58,915 nucleotides of DNA, from NCBI GenBank assembly GCA_902574695.1, contig CACGON010000006.1, forward strand, positions 1 through 58,915. The letters are read 5' to 3'. The notes under the pieces were generated by a model that saw only the letters and a program-made list of their open reading frames with translations, was not told the DNA's origin and searched no databases. The position numbers were made by a program, and so were the translations under genes. This DNA comes from an uncultured Pelagibacteraceae bacterium (GTDB lineage Bacteria > Pseudomonadota > Alphaproteobacteria > Pelagibacterales > Pelagibacteraceae). Shown piece after piece: positions 35,064 through 44,059 of the stretch (positions are counted from its first letter, which is position 1; every line of letters begins with the position of its first letter).

Positions 35064-36173
35064 ATGTTGAGTACAATTGTACCTTTTATAATACTTATTT
35101 TAGTTGTTGTCTTTATTCATGAATATGGACATTATTATTTTGCTAAAAAATACGGTGTTGGTGTTACAGATTTTTCAATAGGTTTTGGTAAAGAAATATT
35201 TGGATGGAATGATAAGTCAGGCACAAGATGGAAAATTTGCTGGATACCACTAGGCGGTTACGTAAAATTTTTTGGTGATAGAAATGTATTTTCACAAGCT
35301 GACCACGCAGAAATACTTAAAAAATACAATGAAGAGGAAAGGGAAAAACTTTTTATACTTAAACCTCTATACCAAAGAGCAATTATTGTTGCTGCTGGCC
35401 CAATTGCAAACTTTATATTAGCCGCTGTAATTTTTTTATTTATATATATGTTTGTTGGAAAAGATTTTACTCCTGCTGTTATAAACGAAGTTCAATTAGA
35501 AAGTCCCGCTGCCGAAGCTGGATTAAAAAAAAATGATATTATTATAGAAATTGACGGTACAGAAGTGAAAAGTATCTTAGATGTCTCAAAATTAATTACA
35601 ATGTCTACTTCTGAATTTATTGATTTTACAGTGTCAAGATATGACCAAGAGGTGATGGTTAAAGTTAAGCCAAATATTATTGCTTCTGAAGACAACCTAG
35701 GTAACAAAATCAATAAAAGAGTTGTTGGCATCATTTTGGGTGCTTATAATGATAAGGTAAATCACGTAAAACTAGGACCTGTAAAAGCATTTTATTACTC
35801 AATTAACGAAGTCTATTTTGTAACTACATCTACTCTAAGCTATCTTGGTTCTATGATTTTTGGAAATGCGGATACATCACAACTTGGAGGGCCAATTCGT
35901 ATTGCTAAAATCTCTGGTCAGGTTGCTCAATTTGGCATTATACCTTTTTTAAGCATGATGGCGTATATCTCAATAAGTTTAGGTTTAATTAATTTGTTTC
36001 CAATACCTCTACTAGATGGAGGACATTTAATGTTTTACACTTTTGAAAAAATTTTGGGACAACCTTTAAGCCAAAAAACGCAAGAAGGTTTTTTTCGAAT
36101 CGGAATGTTTTTATTATTATCTTTAATGTTTTTTGCTACCTTTAATGATCTAAAAGATTTAGGTCTATTTTAA
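35064..36173 (+). CDS. rseP: Site-2 zinc metalloprotease RseP
   Basis: A 369-residue M50 intramembrane protease. The HEYGH zinc motif is at residues 19-23, a PDZ domain occupies about 125-205 (ESPAAEAGLKKNDIIIEIDG), and the third zinc ligand is in NLFPIPLLDGGHL near the C-terminus, with four predicted membrane segments. It cleaves anti-sigma factors or signal peptides within the membrane. Unlike many genomes it is not next to dxr, bamA or cdsA here; the neighbours are ThiV and HU. Confidence 0.95.
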   Translation: MLSTIVPFIILILVVVFIHEYGHYYFAKKYGVGVTDFSIGFGKEIFGWNDKSGTRWKICWIPLGGYVKFFGDRNVFSQADHAEILKKYNEEEREKLFILKPLYQRAIIVAAGPIANFILAAVIFLFIYMFVGKDFTPAVINEVQLESPAAEAGLKKNDIIIEIDGTEVKSILDVSKLITMSTSEFIDFTVSRYDQEVMVKVKPNIIASEDNLGNKINKRVVGIILGAYNDKVNHVKLGPVKAFYYSINEVYFVTTSTLSYLGSMIFGNADTSQLGGPIRIAKISGQVAQFGIIPFLSMMAYISISLGLINLFPIPLLDGGHLMFYTFEKILGQPLSQKTQEGFFRIGMFLLLSLMFFATFNDLKDLGLF

Positions 36174-36322
36174 AGGGTTTTATAGCAATCAAAAAAGGCA
36201 ATAAAATCAACATTTTTGAACTACAATATATTGTGTTAACAAACACATTACATACTAAAAAAAAGCTTGATAAATAGCGGATTTTGTTAAGTATATAAAT
36301 AACCTTTAAAACCGGAGCTAAA

Positions 36323-36598
36323 ATGAACAAAAAACAACTAGTAGCAAAGCTTTCAGGAAGCTTGAATTTAAGTAAAGCTGATGCAGAGCGAACTTTTGAT
36401 ACTATTACCAACACAATACTGGACGCTCTAAAAGGCGATGATTCAGTAAAAATTGCTGGTTTTGGTACTTATAAAGTAGCTAAAAGAAAAGCTCGAATTG
36501 GACGTAACCCTAGAACAGGAGAGCAAATCCAAATCGCTGCATCACAAAAAGTAAAATTTTTGCCTGCAAAAGCATTAAAAGAAATATTTAACAAATAA
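36323..36598 (+). CDS. hup: HU-family DNA-binding protein
   Basis: A 91-residue HU. It opens MNKKQLVAKLSGSLNLSKAD, has GFGTYKVAKRKARIGRNPRTG (the DNA-binding beta arm with the conserved RNPxTG) and a C-terminal FLPAKALKEIF. It is a small histone-like nucleoid protein. An ACCGGAGC stretch precedes the ATG. The 149-base upstream gap is AT-rich and presumably holds its own promoter; no RNA gene is seen there. A strong hairpin follows at 36607. Confidence 0.96.
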   Translation: MNKKQLVAKLSGSLNLSKADAERTFDTITNTILDALKGDDSVKIAGFGTYKVAKRKARIGRNPRTGEQIQIAASQKVKFLPAKALKEIFNK

Positions 36599-36606
36599 TT
36601 TCTTCC

Positions 36607-36642
36607 AACAGCCTTTATTAATTAAAATTGATAAAGGCTGTT
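36607..36642 (+). terminator. Terminator hairpin after HU gene
   Basis: AACAGCCTTTAT and ATAAAGGCTGTT form a perfect 12-bp stem with a 12-base loop, 9 bases after the HU stop. No long T-run follows, but stem length and position support a transcript end. The remaining 96 bases to amt contain a GGGAGAA ribosome-binding site and presumably the amt promoter. Confidence 0.75.
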
Positions 36643-36738
36643 GCTATATGCATAAACTGCATACCTAATTTTTCCAATCAACATTAGTTTTCAGAAAAAA
36701 AAAAATTATAAGAGTCTTTTTAATAACAGGGAGAACTT

Positions 36739-38040
36739 ATGACAAAACATTTTAAAAAACTGGTTGGTCCTTTAATAAGTTTATTTTTCTTATTAAATAT
36801 GACAAGTACCGGTTACGCAGAGACAACAGTTTCTGCAGAAGTTGGATTCATTTTTAATACTCTCCTATTCTTAATTTGTGGATTTTTAGTCATGTTTATG
36901 GCTGCAGGTTTTGCAATGTTGGAAGCAGGAATGGTAACATCAAAAAGTGTATCCGTAATTTGTGCAAAGAATATAGGATTGTTTTCAATCGCTGGAATTA
37001 TGTTCTGGATGGTTGGATACAATTTAGCATATGGAATTCCAGAAGGTGGCTACATTGGTAGTTTTACACCATGGTCTGATTCAAGTGCGGTTGATACTGG
37101 CTATTCAGATGGATCTGATTGGTACTTTCAAATGGTTTTTTGTGCAACAACTGTATCAATTGTATCAGGAACTATGGCTGAGAGAATTAAACTTTGGCCA
37201 TTTTTCTTATTTGCAGCAATTTTATCAGGAGTTATTTATCCAATCGTAATGGGTTGGCAGTGGGGTGGTGGCTGGTTAGCTGCTGCTGGATTCTCAGATT
37301 TTGCAGGATCTACACTTGTTCACTCAACTGGAGGAGCAGCAGCATTAGCTGGTGCAATAATTATAGGGCCAAGACTTGGTAGATTTACTAAATCTGGCGC
37401 TCCAGCTCCATTAAAACCTTTTGCCGCTTCATCAATTCCTTTAGTAACAATAGGAATATTTATACTGTGGTTGGGTTGGTTTGGATTTAATGGTGGTTCA
37501 CAACTTGCAATGGGAACAGCAGATGACGCAATTGCAGTTTCAACTATCTTTATTAATACATTCCTTGCAGGAGCGGGTGGTGTAATGGCCGCAGCGCTTG
37601 TAACAAGATTAGGTTTTGGAAAAACTGATGTTGTACAAATGTTAAATGGATGTATTGGTGGATTAGTTGCAATTACAGCAGAACCATTAATGCCATCTCC
37701 ATTAGCTGCAATTTTAATAGGTGCAGTTGGAGGTATAATAGTGGTTTACGGAACTAAATTTTTATTTGCCATGAAAATTGATGATGTAGTCGGGGCAGTA
37801 CCAGCTCACTTGTTCGCTGGTATTTGGGGTACATTAGCAGTTCCAATTACAAATCCTGATACCTCGTTTGGTACACAATTATTAGGGGTCATATCAATCA
37901 ACGCATTTGTGTTTATTGTTGCGTATATTGTATGGAGCATAATGAAAGCTACAGTTGGTATTAGATTAAGTAAAGAAGGAGAAACCAAAGGTACTGACGT
38001 AACTGAGACAGGCGTAATTGCTTACGCAATAAGAGATTAG
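36739..38040 (+). CDS. amt: Ammonium transporter Amt
   Basis: A 433-residue ammonium channel with a cleavable signal peptide (residues 1-27, ending TGYA) and about eleven membrane segments. Pore residues are seen in FAMLEAGM (conserved Asp/Glu entry region), HSTGGAAAL (first pore His) and VPAHLFAGIWG (second pore His). No glnK gene is adjacent, unlike in most proteobacteria. A strong intrinsic terminator follows. Confidence 0.96.
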   Translation: MTKHFKKLVGPLISLFFLLNMTSTGYAETTVSAEVGFIFNTLLFLICGFLVMFMAAGFAMLEAGMVTSKSVSVICAKNIGLFSIAGIMFWMVGYNLAYGIPEGGYIGSFTPWSDSSAVDTGYSDGSDWYFQMVFCATTVSIVSGTMAERIKLWPFFLFAAILSGVIYPIVMGWQWGGGWLAAAGFSDFAGSTLVHSTGGAAALAGAIIIGPRLGRFTKSGAPAPLKPFAASSIPLVTIGIFILWLGWFGFNGGSQLAMGTADDAIAVSTIFINTFLAGAGGVMAAALVTRLGFGKTDVVQMLNGCIGGLVAITAEPLMPSPLAAILIGAVGGIIVVYGTKFLFAMKIDDVVGAVPAHLFAGIWGTLAVPITNPDTSFGTQLLGVISINAFVFIVAYIVWSIMKATVGIRLSKEGETKGTDVTETGVIAYAIRD

Positions 38041-38079
38041 TTAACAAATAAATTTCCCTTTTTAGTTAACAATAAAAGG

Positions 38080-38106
38080 AGGCCCGAGAAATCGGGCCTT
38101 TTTTTT
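38080..38106 (+). terminator. Intrinsic terminator after amt
   Basis: AGGCCCGA and TCGGGCCT form an 8-bp GC-rich stem with a GAAA tetraloop followed by a run of eight T. It is a textbook rho-independent terminator, 40 bases after the amt stop and reaching the stop of the convergent gene. It is the clearest terminator in the window. Confidence 0.93.
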
Positions 38107-39097
38107 ATTCGTAGTTATTTTCTTCCCAAAGTTTTTTGTAATCTATAAAAGGAGAAAGTCCATAACCTGAGTTAATATTTGTAATATGCACAGCAAGAGA
38201 TTTTATAGGCGAAATACAAACCTCCTTTTCATAAATATCATTAAAATATTTTTCCCATGGATCGTTTAAATCTTCACAAGTTTTTCGGAAAATATCCCAA
38301 TATTTTTCAACAAATTCCTTTGAAACCATAAAAGTCATAAGTGTTTTAGATACGGTTCTCCAATGTCTTTTGCTACCAATTAAGAGGTTGGTTTTTTCGT
38401 TATCCATATACAAGAATGGATAATCAGCAGGGCAAATAAACAATTCTTTATTTAATTGAGAAGAAATTCTCTCATAAGAAGAAACCATCTCGTCTAATGC
38501 GCTCTCAAAATGAATATAATCGTCTTCTAAAAAATAAATTAAATCCTCACCTTGATCTTTACCTATTTCAAATGCACGAAGTAGTGTTGATAAATTAGAG
38601 AAAGTCTCCCTCTTATCTTGCTTTTTTATGATATTTTCATGAATAGAAAGTTCATGTTTTATTAGTTCTGAATTGATTTTACTATTGTCCAATAACCTTT
38701 GGATTTTACTTAAATTTTCATTAGTAGAATTATCATCGATTACTTTTAAACTAACTTTAACTAGTGGATTACTTTTATTTAAAAACTCAATTGATTTAAT
38801 TAAAGAATATAGAGCCCTACAGACATACTCAATTTTAGGTTTATCAAAAATTCTCTTTCTATTTTGATTCCACATTTCAACATTCGTATTAGTCCTAAAA
38901 ATTATCAATAAAGATTTCACCTTTCTTGTTAACTTTACTTCTCCCAAAGGTAAAATAATCGATTTTTTAATATTTGATAAATTTTCGTTTAAATTTTTAT
39001 TTAGTGTTGGGGATTTAAATTCATTTTGATCTATAAGCTCAAAATCAAGAGCCTTAGCTATTTTGATAAAAAGTTTTTTTAGGATGTTTTTTTTCAT
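38105..39097 (-). CDS. Glycosyltransferase-like protein of unknown substrate
   Basis: A protein of about 330 residues. The middle resembles a GT-A type glycosyltransferase: SLKVIDDNSTNEN early, and an acidic LIYFLEDDYIHFESAL as a DxD-like nucleotide-sugar and metal site. The rest lacks clear motifs and there is no membrane segment. The ATG at 39097 is preferred over 39115 because the extra six residues are unconserved in look. It is Lys/Asn-rich like surface-polysaccharide genes. It is alone on the minus strand, with a rhodanese gene divergent. Confidence 0.5.
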   Translation of the reverse strand: MKKNILKKLFIKIAKALDFELIDQNEFKSPTLNKNLNENLSNIKKSIILPLGEVKLTRKVKSLLIIFRTNTNVEMWNQNRKRIFDKPKIEYVCRALYSLIKSIEFLNKSNPLVKVSLKVIDDNSTNENLSKIQRLLDNSKINSELIKHELSIHENIIKKQDKRETFSNLSTLLRAFEIGKDQGEDLIYFLEDDYIHFESALDEMVSSYERISSQLNKELFICPADYPFLYMDNEKTNLLIGSKRHWRTVSKTLMTFMVSKEFVEKYWDIFRKTCEDLNDPWEKYFNDIYEKEVCISPIKSLAVHITNINSGYGLSPFIDYKKLWEENNYE

Positions 39098-39126
39098 TTT
39101 TTTTGATATTAACAACTTAAGTTATT

Positions 39127-39510
39127 ATGACTATAAAATCATCACAAAATCTTGTTGAAGAAGCACTAAAAGAGGTAAACACTATTTCACCAGATGAGGC
39201 ATTAAAAAAACTTAATGATAACAACTGTAATTTAATTGATATAAGAGACATTAGAGAACTTCAAAAATCAGGTAAGGTTGAAAACTCTTTACATATACCC
39301 AGAGGAATGTTGGAATTTTGGATGGATCCAACTAGCGCTTATTTTAAAGAAGGTAAGATTGACATGAAGAAAGAAATTGTTTTGTTTTGCGCAGGAGGAC
39401 TTCGATCTGCTCTCGGGGCCAAGTCACTAAAAGAGATGGGTTTTGAAAAGGTATCACATATAGACGGTGGTTTTGGTGCAATGAAAAATAAAGGATTTAA
39501 AATAACTTAA
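39127..39510 (+). CDS. Rhodanese-like sulfurtransferase
   Basis: A 127-residue single rhodanese domain. NLIDIRDIRELQKSGKVENS is the typical first block, HIPRGMLEFW the second, and the active-site loop is C88-AGGLRS. The persulfide-forming Cys is present, so sulfur transfer is plausible; acceptor unknown. Its stop is two bases from the convergent ABA4-like gene. Confidence 0.9.
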   Translation: MTIKSSQNLVEEALKEVNTISPDEALKKLNDNNCNLIDIRDIRELQKSGKVENSLHIPRGMLEFWMDPTSAYFKEGKIDMKKEIVLFCAGGLRSALGAKSLKEMGFEKVSHIDGGFGAMKNKGFKIT

Positions 39511-39512
39511 AT

Positions 39513-39986
39513 CTATTCTATCAAAGATATTCTTTTTGCGTAAAAAATTCTAATAACCCAATATAGAAATATCCCTAACACTCCAATGAAGTAAGTTATA
39601 ACCAAAGGTAATATTACGAGAAATTTATTTATTAATAACTTTTGACTATCTTTTACTATCCACGATCCACAAAATAAATTTATTGCTAGAAAATGAGTCC
39701 AGAAAGTTATAAGGAAAAAATTATCATTAAATAATTCACTTAATTCTCCCATGCCTAAATATAATTTAAAGTTATCTAAAAAATTATAATCAAAGTTATA
39801 TAAAAGGTATAAAAGGTAGACATATACCGAGCCTAAAACAAAGTATGGAAAAATTGAAATTACAAAATACCTACAAATATTTGATTGTGGAAAAATAATT
39901 AATATAAGCCAGAAAGGTAAAACACCCAAGTTCAACCAGAGATATATCATTTCCATGCTAAAAAAATCAGAAATTTGTTCGATCAT
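39513..39986 (-). CDS. ABA4-like (DUF4281) membrane protein
   Basis: A 157-residue protein with four hydrophobic segments. The NLGVLPFWLILIIFPQS region and FFLITFWTHFLAINLFCGSW match the plant ABA4/DUF4281 family, which in plants is needed for neoxanthin formation. Bacterial function is not established. It is alone on the minus strand, divergent from recX. Confidence 0.7.
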   Translation of the reverse strand: MIEQISDFFSMEMIYLWLNLGVLPFWLILIIFPQSNICRYFVISIFPYFVLGSVYVYLLYLLYNFDYNFLDNFKLYLGMGELSELFNDNFFLITFWTHFLAINLFCGSWIVKDSQKLLINKFLVILPLVITYFIGVLGIFLYWVIRIFYAKRISLIE

Positions 39987-40014
39987 AAAAAAATATAATA
40001 TATTAAATCATTAA

Positions 40015-40578
40015 ATGATTCCTATTAAAAATAAAAAAAAAACTTTAGAGGTCACAGTTGATGAAATGCGTAATTTTTCATTGGTTTATATAGAAAAATA
40101 TGCTCCTTCAAAGCAGCAACTAAAAACTTACCTGTTAAAAAAATATCTAAAGACCAAAATACCAAATATTAACAAAAAAAATATCAGCGATTTAATAGAT
40201 GTCGTATTGGAGGATCTTGAAAAATCAAAGTTTGTAAATGATAAATTTTACTCAAAATCAAAGGCTCAAAGTTTGATTAGAAGAGGGAGCTCAATTAATA
40301 AAATTCGAAATTATTTAATTTCAAAAGGGGTAAATGATAAGTACATAACAGATACAATTGACGAAATTAAAGATAAAAATGAGGACCAAGATTTTTTTTC
40401 AGCAATTAAAATTTGTAAAAAAAAAAGAATAGGTCCTGCAAGAGTAGAGGCTAATAGACCATTATTTTATAAAAAAGATATTGCTGTCCTCGCAAGAGCT
40501 GGATTTGATTTTGAAATATCAAGAAAAGTTATGGACATGACTGATGATGAATATTCAAAAATTATAAATTTGTTGTAA
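40015..40578 (+). CDS. recX: RecX family regulatory protein
   Basis: A 187-residue all-helical protein with RecX repeats: YIEKYAPSKQQLKTYLLKKY, KFVNDKFYSKSKAQSLIRRG and ISKGVNDKYITDTIDEI. RecX modulates RecA filaments. It is not next to recA here. The C-terminal repeat 'ARAGFDFEISRKVMDM' is also typical. Confidence is good despite strong AT bias. Confidence 0.85.
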   Translation: MIPIKNKKKTLEVTVDEMRNFSLVYIEKYAPSKQQLKTYLLKKYLKTKIPNINKKNISDLIDVVLEDLEKSKFVNDKFYSKSKAQSLIRRGSSINKIRNYLISKGVNDKYITDTIDEIKDKNEDQDFFSAIKICKKKRIGPARVEANRPLFYKKDIAVLARAGFDFEISRKVMDMTDDEYSKIINLL

Positions 40579-40585
40579 TAAACAA

Positions 40586-41086
40586 TTACTTTTGATCTTT
40601 TATATGATTTTGACCATCATTAACTCTCACATTAAGCTCAAAAAGTTCTTGTGGACTAATTCCATCAAGGCATCCTACATTAATACCAAAAGTATTTGGA
40701 TCACTTCTTCTTTGACTGTGCGTATTAATTCCACAAATTTCACAAAAGTAGTGCTTAGCAACATTTGTATTAAATTGGTAAAATTTAATATGATTTTCTC
40801 CTTTTATAATTTTAAGACCATTTTTTGGAATAACAGCAGTTATTGCACCTTTTCTTTTACACATAGAACAATTGCATCTGTAAAGATTATTTAAACCATT
40901 TATGAGCATTATGTCTATTTCAATCTTATTGCAATGACATGTTAATTTATGATGAATATTATTTTTTACATTTAAATAATAATTAATTTTATTTTTAATA
41001 TAATTTTTTACAAAAACAAAAATTAATAATCCAAAAATAGATACTGAGATAATTATTATTAATATTATTCTTAATTGTTCACTCAT
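40586..41086 (-). CDS. GFA / CENP-V family protein with N-terminal membrane anchor (copy 3)
   Basis: A 166-residue protein. Residues 7-29 form one hydrophobic segment, then a GFA zinc domain with CHCNKIEIDI, CNCSMCKRKG and FCEICGINTHSQRR follows. The domain is close to the 5219 copy (shared Cx2CGI-TH block). The membrane anchor is unusual for the family, and it is 4-base overlapped with cysQ (ATGA), suggesting coexpression. Function unknown. Confidence 0.8.
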   Translation of the reverse strand: MSEQLRIILIIIISVSIFGLLIFVFVKNYIKNKINYYLNVKNNIHHKLTCHCNKIEIDIMLINGLNNLYRCNCSMCKRKGAITAVIPKNGLKIIKGENHIKFYQFNTNVAKHYFCEICGINTHSQRRSDPNTFGINVGCLDGISPQELFELNVRVNDGQNHIKDQK

Positions 41087-41859
41087 AACAAATTTTTAGA
41101 TCTTCTTAAAATTAACCCTGGATTTTTAAAATTTGTTTTCCCATACAAAATTTCTTTACCTTGATGATCCGTAATTATGCCTCCAGCATTCGCTAGAATT
41201 GCATGTCCAGCTGCAATATCCCACTCAGAAGCCCTTGGTTCAGCGACATACAAATCATATTCTCCAGTTGCAATAACACAAAATTTAAGAGAACTTTTCA
41301 TTCTAACATGATTATTTACACCATACTTTTTATGTATATTAGAAATTTCAGGTTTTAAATTTTTAGAGTAGGCGACAGCTATTACTTCACCTTTAGGTGT
41401 TTTTTTTTCACATTTAATCTTATTCTCTTTTCCTTCTGAGAATTCATAGCTAAAGTTTGCTCCGTAACTATAGAATAATCTTTTTTTAGCTGGCGCATAA
41501 ATAATTCCCATAACTGCTTTTTTGTCAACAATTAGTCCAGCATTAAGTGTAAACTCATCTCCATTATTCATGTAATCATAGGTTCCATCAATTGGATCGA
41601 TAAGCCAAAAAGTATTCAAATTTGAGTTTGATTTATTTTTTGAACTTTCTTCAGAAACTATAGGTATCCCAGGAGTAATATTTATAATCTTTTCAGTCAA
41701 TATTTTATTAATTTCAATATCACCATTTGTTACAGGTGTTTGATCTTCTTTTGTTTCTTCTTTAAGTCCTTTCTTTCTAAGCTCTAAACACAATTCACCA
41801 GCGGAAAGAAAAGTATCAATTAATTCATAGTTGATTTTTTTAAGATCTTTTTGTTCCAT
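41083..41859 (-). CDS. cysQ: 3'(2'),5'-bisphosphate nucleotidase CysQ-like
   Basis: A 258-residue inositol-monophosphatase-fold phosphatase. Metal motifs are VSEESS, the diagnostic WLIDPIDGTYDYMN and the late EWDIAAGHAIL. CysQ removes the 3'-phosphate of pAp formed from PAPS use or from ACP phosphopantetheinylation. Since no sulfate-assimilation genes are visible, the second source is more likely. Its start overlaps the DUF3553 gene by 20 bases and it is followed by the anchored GFA gene with a 4-base overlap. Confidence 0.9.
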   Translation of the reverse strand: MEQKDLKKINYELIDTFLSAGELCLELRKKGLKEETKEDQTPVTNGDIEINKILTEKIINITPGIPIVSEESSKNKSNSNLNTFWLIDPIDGTYDYMNNGDEFTLNAGLIVDKKAVMGIIYAPAKKRLFYSYGANFSYEFSEGKENKIKCEKKTPKGEVIAVAYSKNLKPEISNIHKKYGVNNHVRMKSSLKFCVIATGEYDLYVAEPRASEWDIAAGHAILANAGGIITDHQGKEILYGKTNFKNPGLILRRSKNLL

Positions 41860-42022
41860 TTACTTTTTCTAATTGTATATTTTTAGCGTTGATTACTTTT
41901 TTTCCAGCATTTTCAAAATTAACAGTTACTTTTCCATTTATTATTGATTGAACTTGGCCTATTCCCCAATCTTTATTATTGGGATGTATCACTTTTTCAC
42001 CTGGCTCATAATCTAAAATCAT
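41840..42022 (-). CDS. DUF3553 small protein
   Basis: A 60-residue protein matching DUF3553: YEPGEKVIHPNNKDWGIGQV followed by KVTVNFENAGKKVIN. It looks like a small SH3-like beta-barrel of unknown role; similar modules occur as a tail on some helicases. It overlaps cysQ by 20 bases and diverges from mnmA with a 42-base gap. Confidence 0.85.
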   Translation of the reverse strand: MILDYEPGEKVIHPNNKDWGIGQVQSIINGKVTVNFENAGKKVINAKNIQLEKVNGTKRS

Positions 42023-42064
42023 TTAATATAATTTATATTAGAAATAAGTATAAATACCAACATT

Positions 42065-43183
42065 ATGAGTTTAAAAAAAAATTTATTAGGGATAAATAAA
42101 GACCCAAAGGATACAAAAATAGTTGTTGCAATGTCTGGGGGTGTTGACTCATCCACTGTAGCAGGAATGATGAAAAAAGAGGGTTTTAATGTTATTGGCA
42201 TAACTTTAAAACTTTACGATGACAGTAAAGAGTCTGCTCATTCAAAACAGTGCTGTGCTGGGCAAGATATTATGGATGCAAAAAGAGTAGCTGACAAATT
42301 AAATATTGAGCACAAAATATTATATTACCAAAGTAAATTTAAAGAAGGGGTAATTGATAACTTTGTTGACAGCTATTTAAAAGGAGAGACGCCCGTGCCA
42401 TGTATTCAATGTAACAAAACTGTTAAATTCAATGATCTATTCAGCGAGGCAAAAAAATTAAAAGCAGACGCGCTGGTAACCGGACATTATGTTAAAAGTA
42501 TAACTAACAACGATGTTACAGACATGTATAGGGCAATTGATGAAAACAGAGACCAAAGTTATTTTTTATTTAATACTACCAGGGAACAATTAAATTTTTT
42601 ACGTTTTCCTTTAGGCAGTATGATGAAATCAGAAACAAGAGAGATTGCAAAAAATTTAAATCTTAACGTAGCAGATAAACCAGATAGTCAGGATATATGC
42701 TTTGTACCAAATGGAGATTATGTATCAGTAATAAGCAAGCTTAAACCTGACTCATTTAAAAAAGGAAATATAAAAGATAAAAATGGAAAAGTAGTAGGTG
42801 TTCACGATGGTATTATTAATTTTACAATTGGTCAAAGAAGAGGCATTAAAATTGCTGCTGAGGAACCTTTGTATGTTGTAGACATTAATCCTAATTTAAA
42901 TGAAATAATAGTTGGGACTAGAAAAGATTTGATCAAAAGAAACATATTATTAAAAGATATAAACCTTCTTTGTGAAAAAAATGTATTTGATAATGAAATT
43001 TTTGTTAAAATAAGATCAACTGGAAAACTCATTAAATCAAAATTAAATTTTAAAAGAGATAATGCAGAATTAGAACTGATGGAAGATGAGTATGGTATTT
43101 CTCCAGGCCAAGCTTGTGTATTTTACACTAAAGATAAATATGGAGATAAAGTACTTGGTGGAGGCTGGATTTCTAAGAGTTAG
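42065..43183 (+). CDS. mnmA: tRNA-specific 2-thiouridylase MnmA
   Basis: A 372-residue MnmA that thiolates U34 of tRNA for Lys, Glu and Gln. The PP-loop is SGGVDSS at residues 24-30; catalytic cysteines are in [11 protein letters not shown] and [18 protein letters not shown] lies in the C-terminal half. It ends with the beta-barrel segment typical of the family (SPGQACVFY). Its last 11 bases overlap the convergent membrane protein gene. Confidence 0.96.
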   Translation: MSLKKNLLGINKDPKDTKIVVAMSGGVDSSTVAGMMKKEGFNVIGITLKLYDDSKESAHSKQCCAGQDIMDAKRVADKLNIEHKILYYQSKFKEGVIDNFVDSYLKGETPVPCIQCNKTVKFNDLFSEAKKLKADALVTGHYVKSITNNDVTDMYRAIDENRDQSYFLFNTTREQLNFLRFPLGSMMKSETREIAKNLNLNVADKPDSQDICFVPNGDYVSVISKLKPDSFKKGNIKDKNGKVVGVHDGIINFTIGQRRGIKIAAEEPLYVVDINPNLNEIIVGTRKDLIKRNILLKDINLLCEKNVFDNEIFVKIRSTGKLIKSKLNFKRDNAELELMEDEYGISPGQACVFYTKDKYGDKVLGGGWISKS

Positions 43184-43889
43184 TCTTATTCCACATAAAA
43201 TAAGTTAATAAATAAAAAGTTATAACTCCAATAAAATAATCCCATTCTAGAGCATGTTTAAATGATTTTAAATTAAATCCTAAAAAATCATCACCAGGCA
43301 AACTCACAATTGGTATACTTATTACTGCCACAACAATCAAAATTGAAACCAAACATATTTTAGCGATTAATATTTTTGGATTTATAAATCTAATTAATTT
43401 ATCTTTAAATGAGTACAATGCCGAAACCAGATATGCCTGAGCTACAATTTCAAATATTATAAATATAAGCATTACAACTCTTCTGAAAAGTTTATACAAA
43501 TCATTATCAAATTTTACACCTAAAAAAATTGAATGAAGAACTAAAAATATAGCTGATCCAATACCAAAAAATAAAAATTTTTTTATATTTTTATGATCAC
43601 CATTGATACTTTCCACAATTGACTTATTGTAAATCCAATATCTTATTAAGAGATAGGCAGTGAAAAACATTGCTGGTTTAAAAATTAAGTATGTCGGAAA
43701 AACTCTTGCGGTTCGGCTTATTGATGCTCCTCCATCAATGTATGGAAAAATAAATCCTACTAGTACATCTTCTCTATTAGGAAAAAGGTCGTGAAAATTT
43801 GTTATTAATATTAGACATGCATTTACTGCAACTAGAGGTATGATAAAAATCCAAACACTTATGGATCTTACCTTCTTAATACTATCCAT
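43173..43889 (-). CDS. Six-TM membrane protein, unknown function
   Basis: A 238-residue protein with six hydrophobic segments (about residues 10-30, 66-84, 103-123, 133-155, 172-195 and 214-233). [16 protein letters not shown] after the first loop is vaguely like the Frag1/DRAM/Sfk1 membrane family, but I cannot confirm this. It is followed convergently by mnmA (11-base overlap). A tiny basic ORF lies 11 bases upstream on the same strand. Confidence 0.6.
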   Translation of the reverse strand: MDSIKKVRSISVWIFIIPLVAVNACLILITNFHDLFPNREDVLVGFIFPYIDGGASISRTARVFPTYLIFKPAMFFTAYLLIRYWIYNKSIVESINGDHKNIKKFLFFGIGSAIFLVLHSIFLGVKFDNDLYKLFRRVVMLIFIIFEIVAQAYLVSALYSFKDKLIRFINPKILIAKICLVSILIVVAVISIPIVSLPGDDFLGFNLKSFKHALEWDYFIGVITFYLLTYFMWNKTNS

Positions 43890-43900
43890 TTTGAGTTAGA

Positions 43901-43984
43901 TTATTTTTTCTTATTCTTTTTTCTTGCTCTTCTCTTTTTAGAGCCCATTTTTCTTCGGCCTCTATGTTTTTTAGGATATCCCAT
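43901..43984 (-). CDS. 27-residue extremely basic peptide
   Basis: An ORF of 27 residues, MGYPKKHRGRRKMGSKKR then RARKKNKKK, of which 18 are Lys, Arg or His. It has a good ribosome-binding site (AAAGGTAATT before the ATG). Composition and length resemble small ribosomal proteins such as Thx-type or AURKAIP1/COX24-type peptides, but it matches neither exactly. It lies 11 bases upstream of the membrane protein gene on the same strand. Too short for standard gene finding; the ribosome-binding site and low-degeneracy composition support it. Confidence 0.6.
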   Translation of the reverse strand: MGYPKKHRGRRKMGSKKRRARKKNKKK

Positions 43985-44059
43985 AATTACCTTTTTTTTA
44001 ATATTTTATTGACTTATTTGTGGGATATAGCATTGTCATTAAAACATATCAATTTTTTT

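Noticed and set aside
36174-36322. 149-base gap before HU, checked for tRNA or small RNA
   Set aside because: No cloverleaf, TTCGA arm or stable hairpin seen; it is AT-rich promoter-like DNA only.
36142-36414. 90-residue minus-strand ORF over the HU gene
   Set aside because: It is the antisense shadow of HU and the rseP end, with no protein-like motif.
36813-37382. Several overlapping ORFs within amt on both strands
   Set aside because: Out-of-frame readings of a highly conserved Amt gene; none has a plausible start or motif.
43964-44059. N-terminal extension of cystathionine beta-lyase (start at 43964)
   Set aside because: It adds 32 hydrophobic residues not typical of the family and lies opposite the 27-residue basic ORF; the ATG at 44060 matches the usual start.
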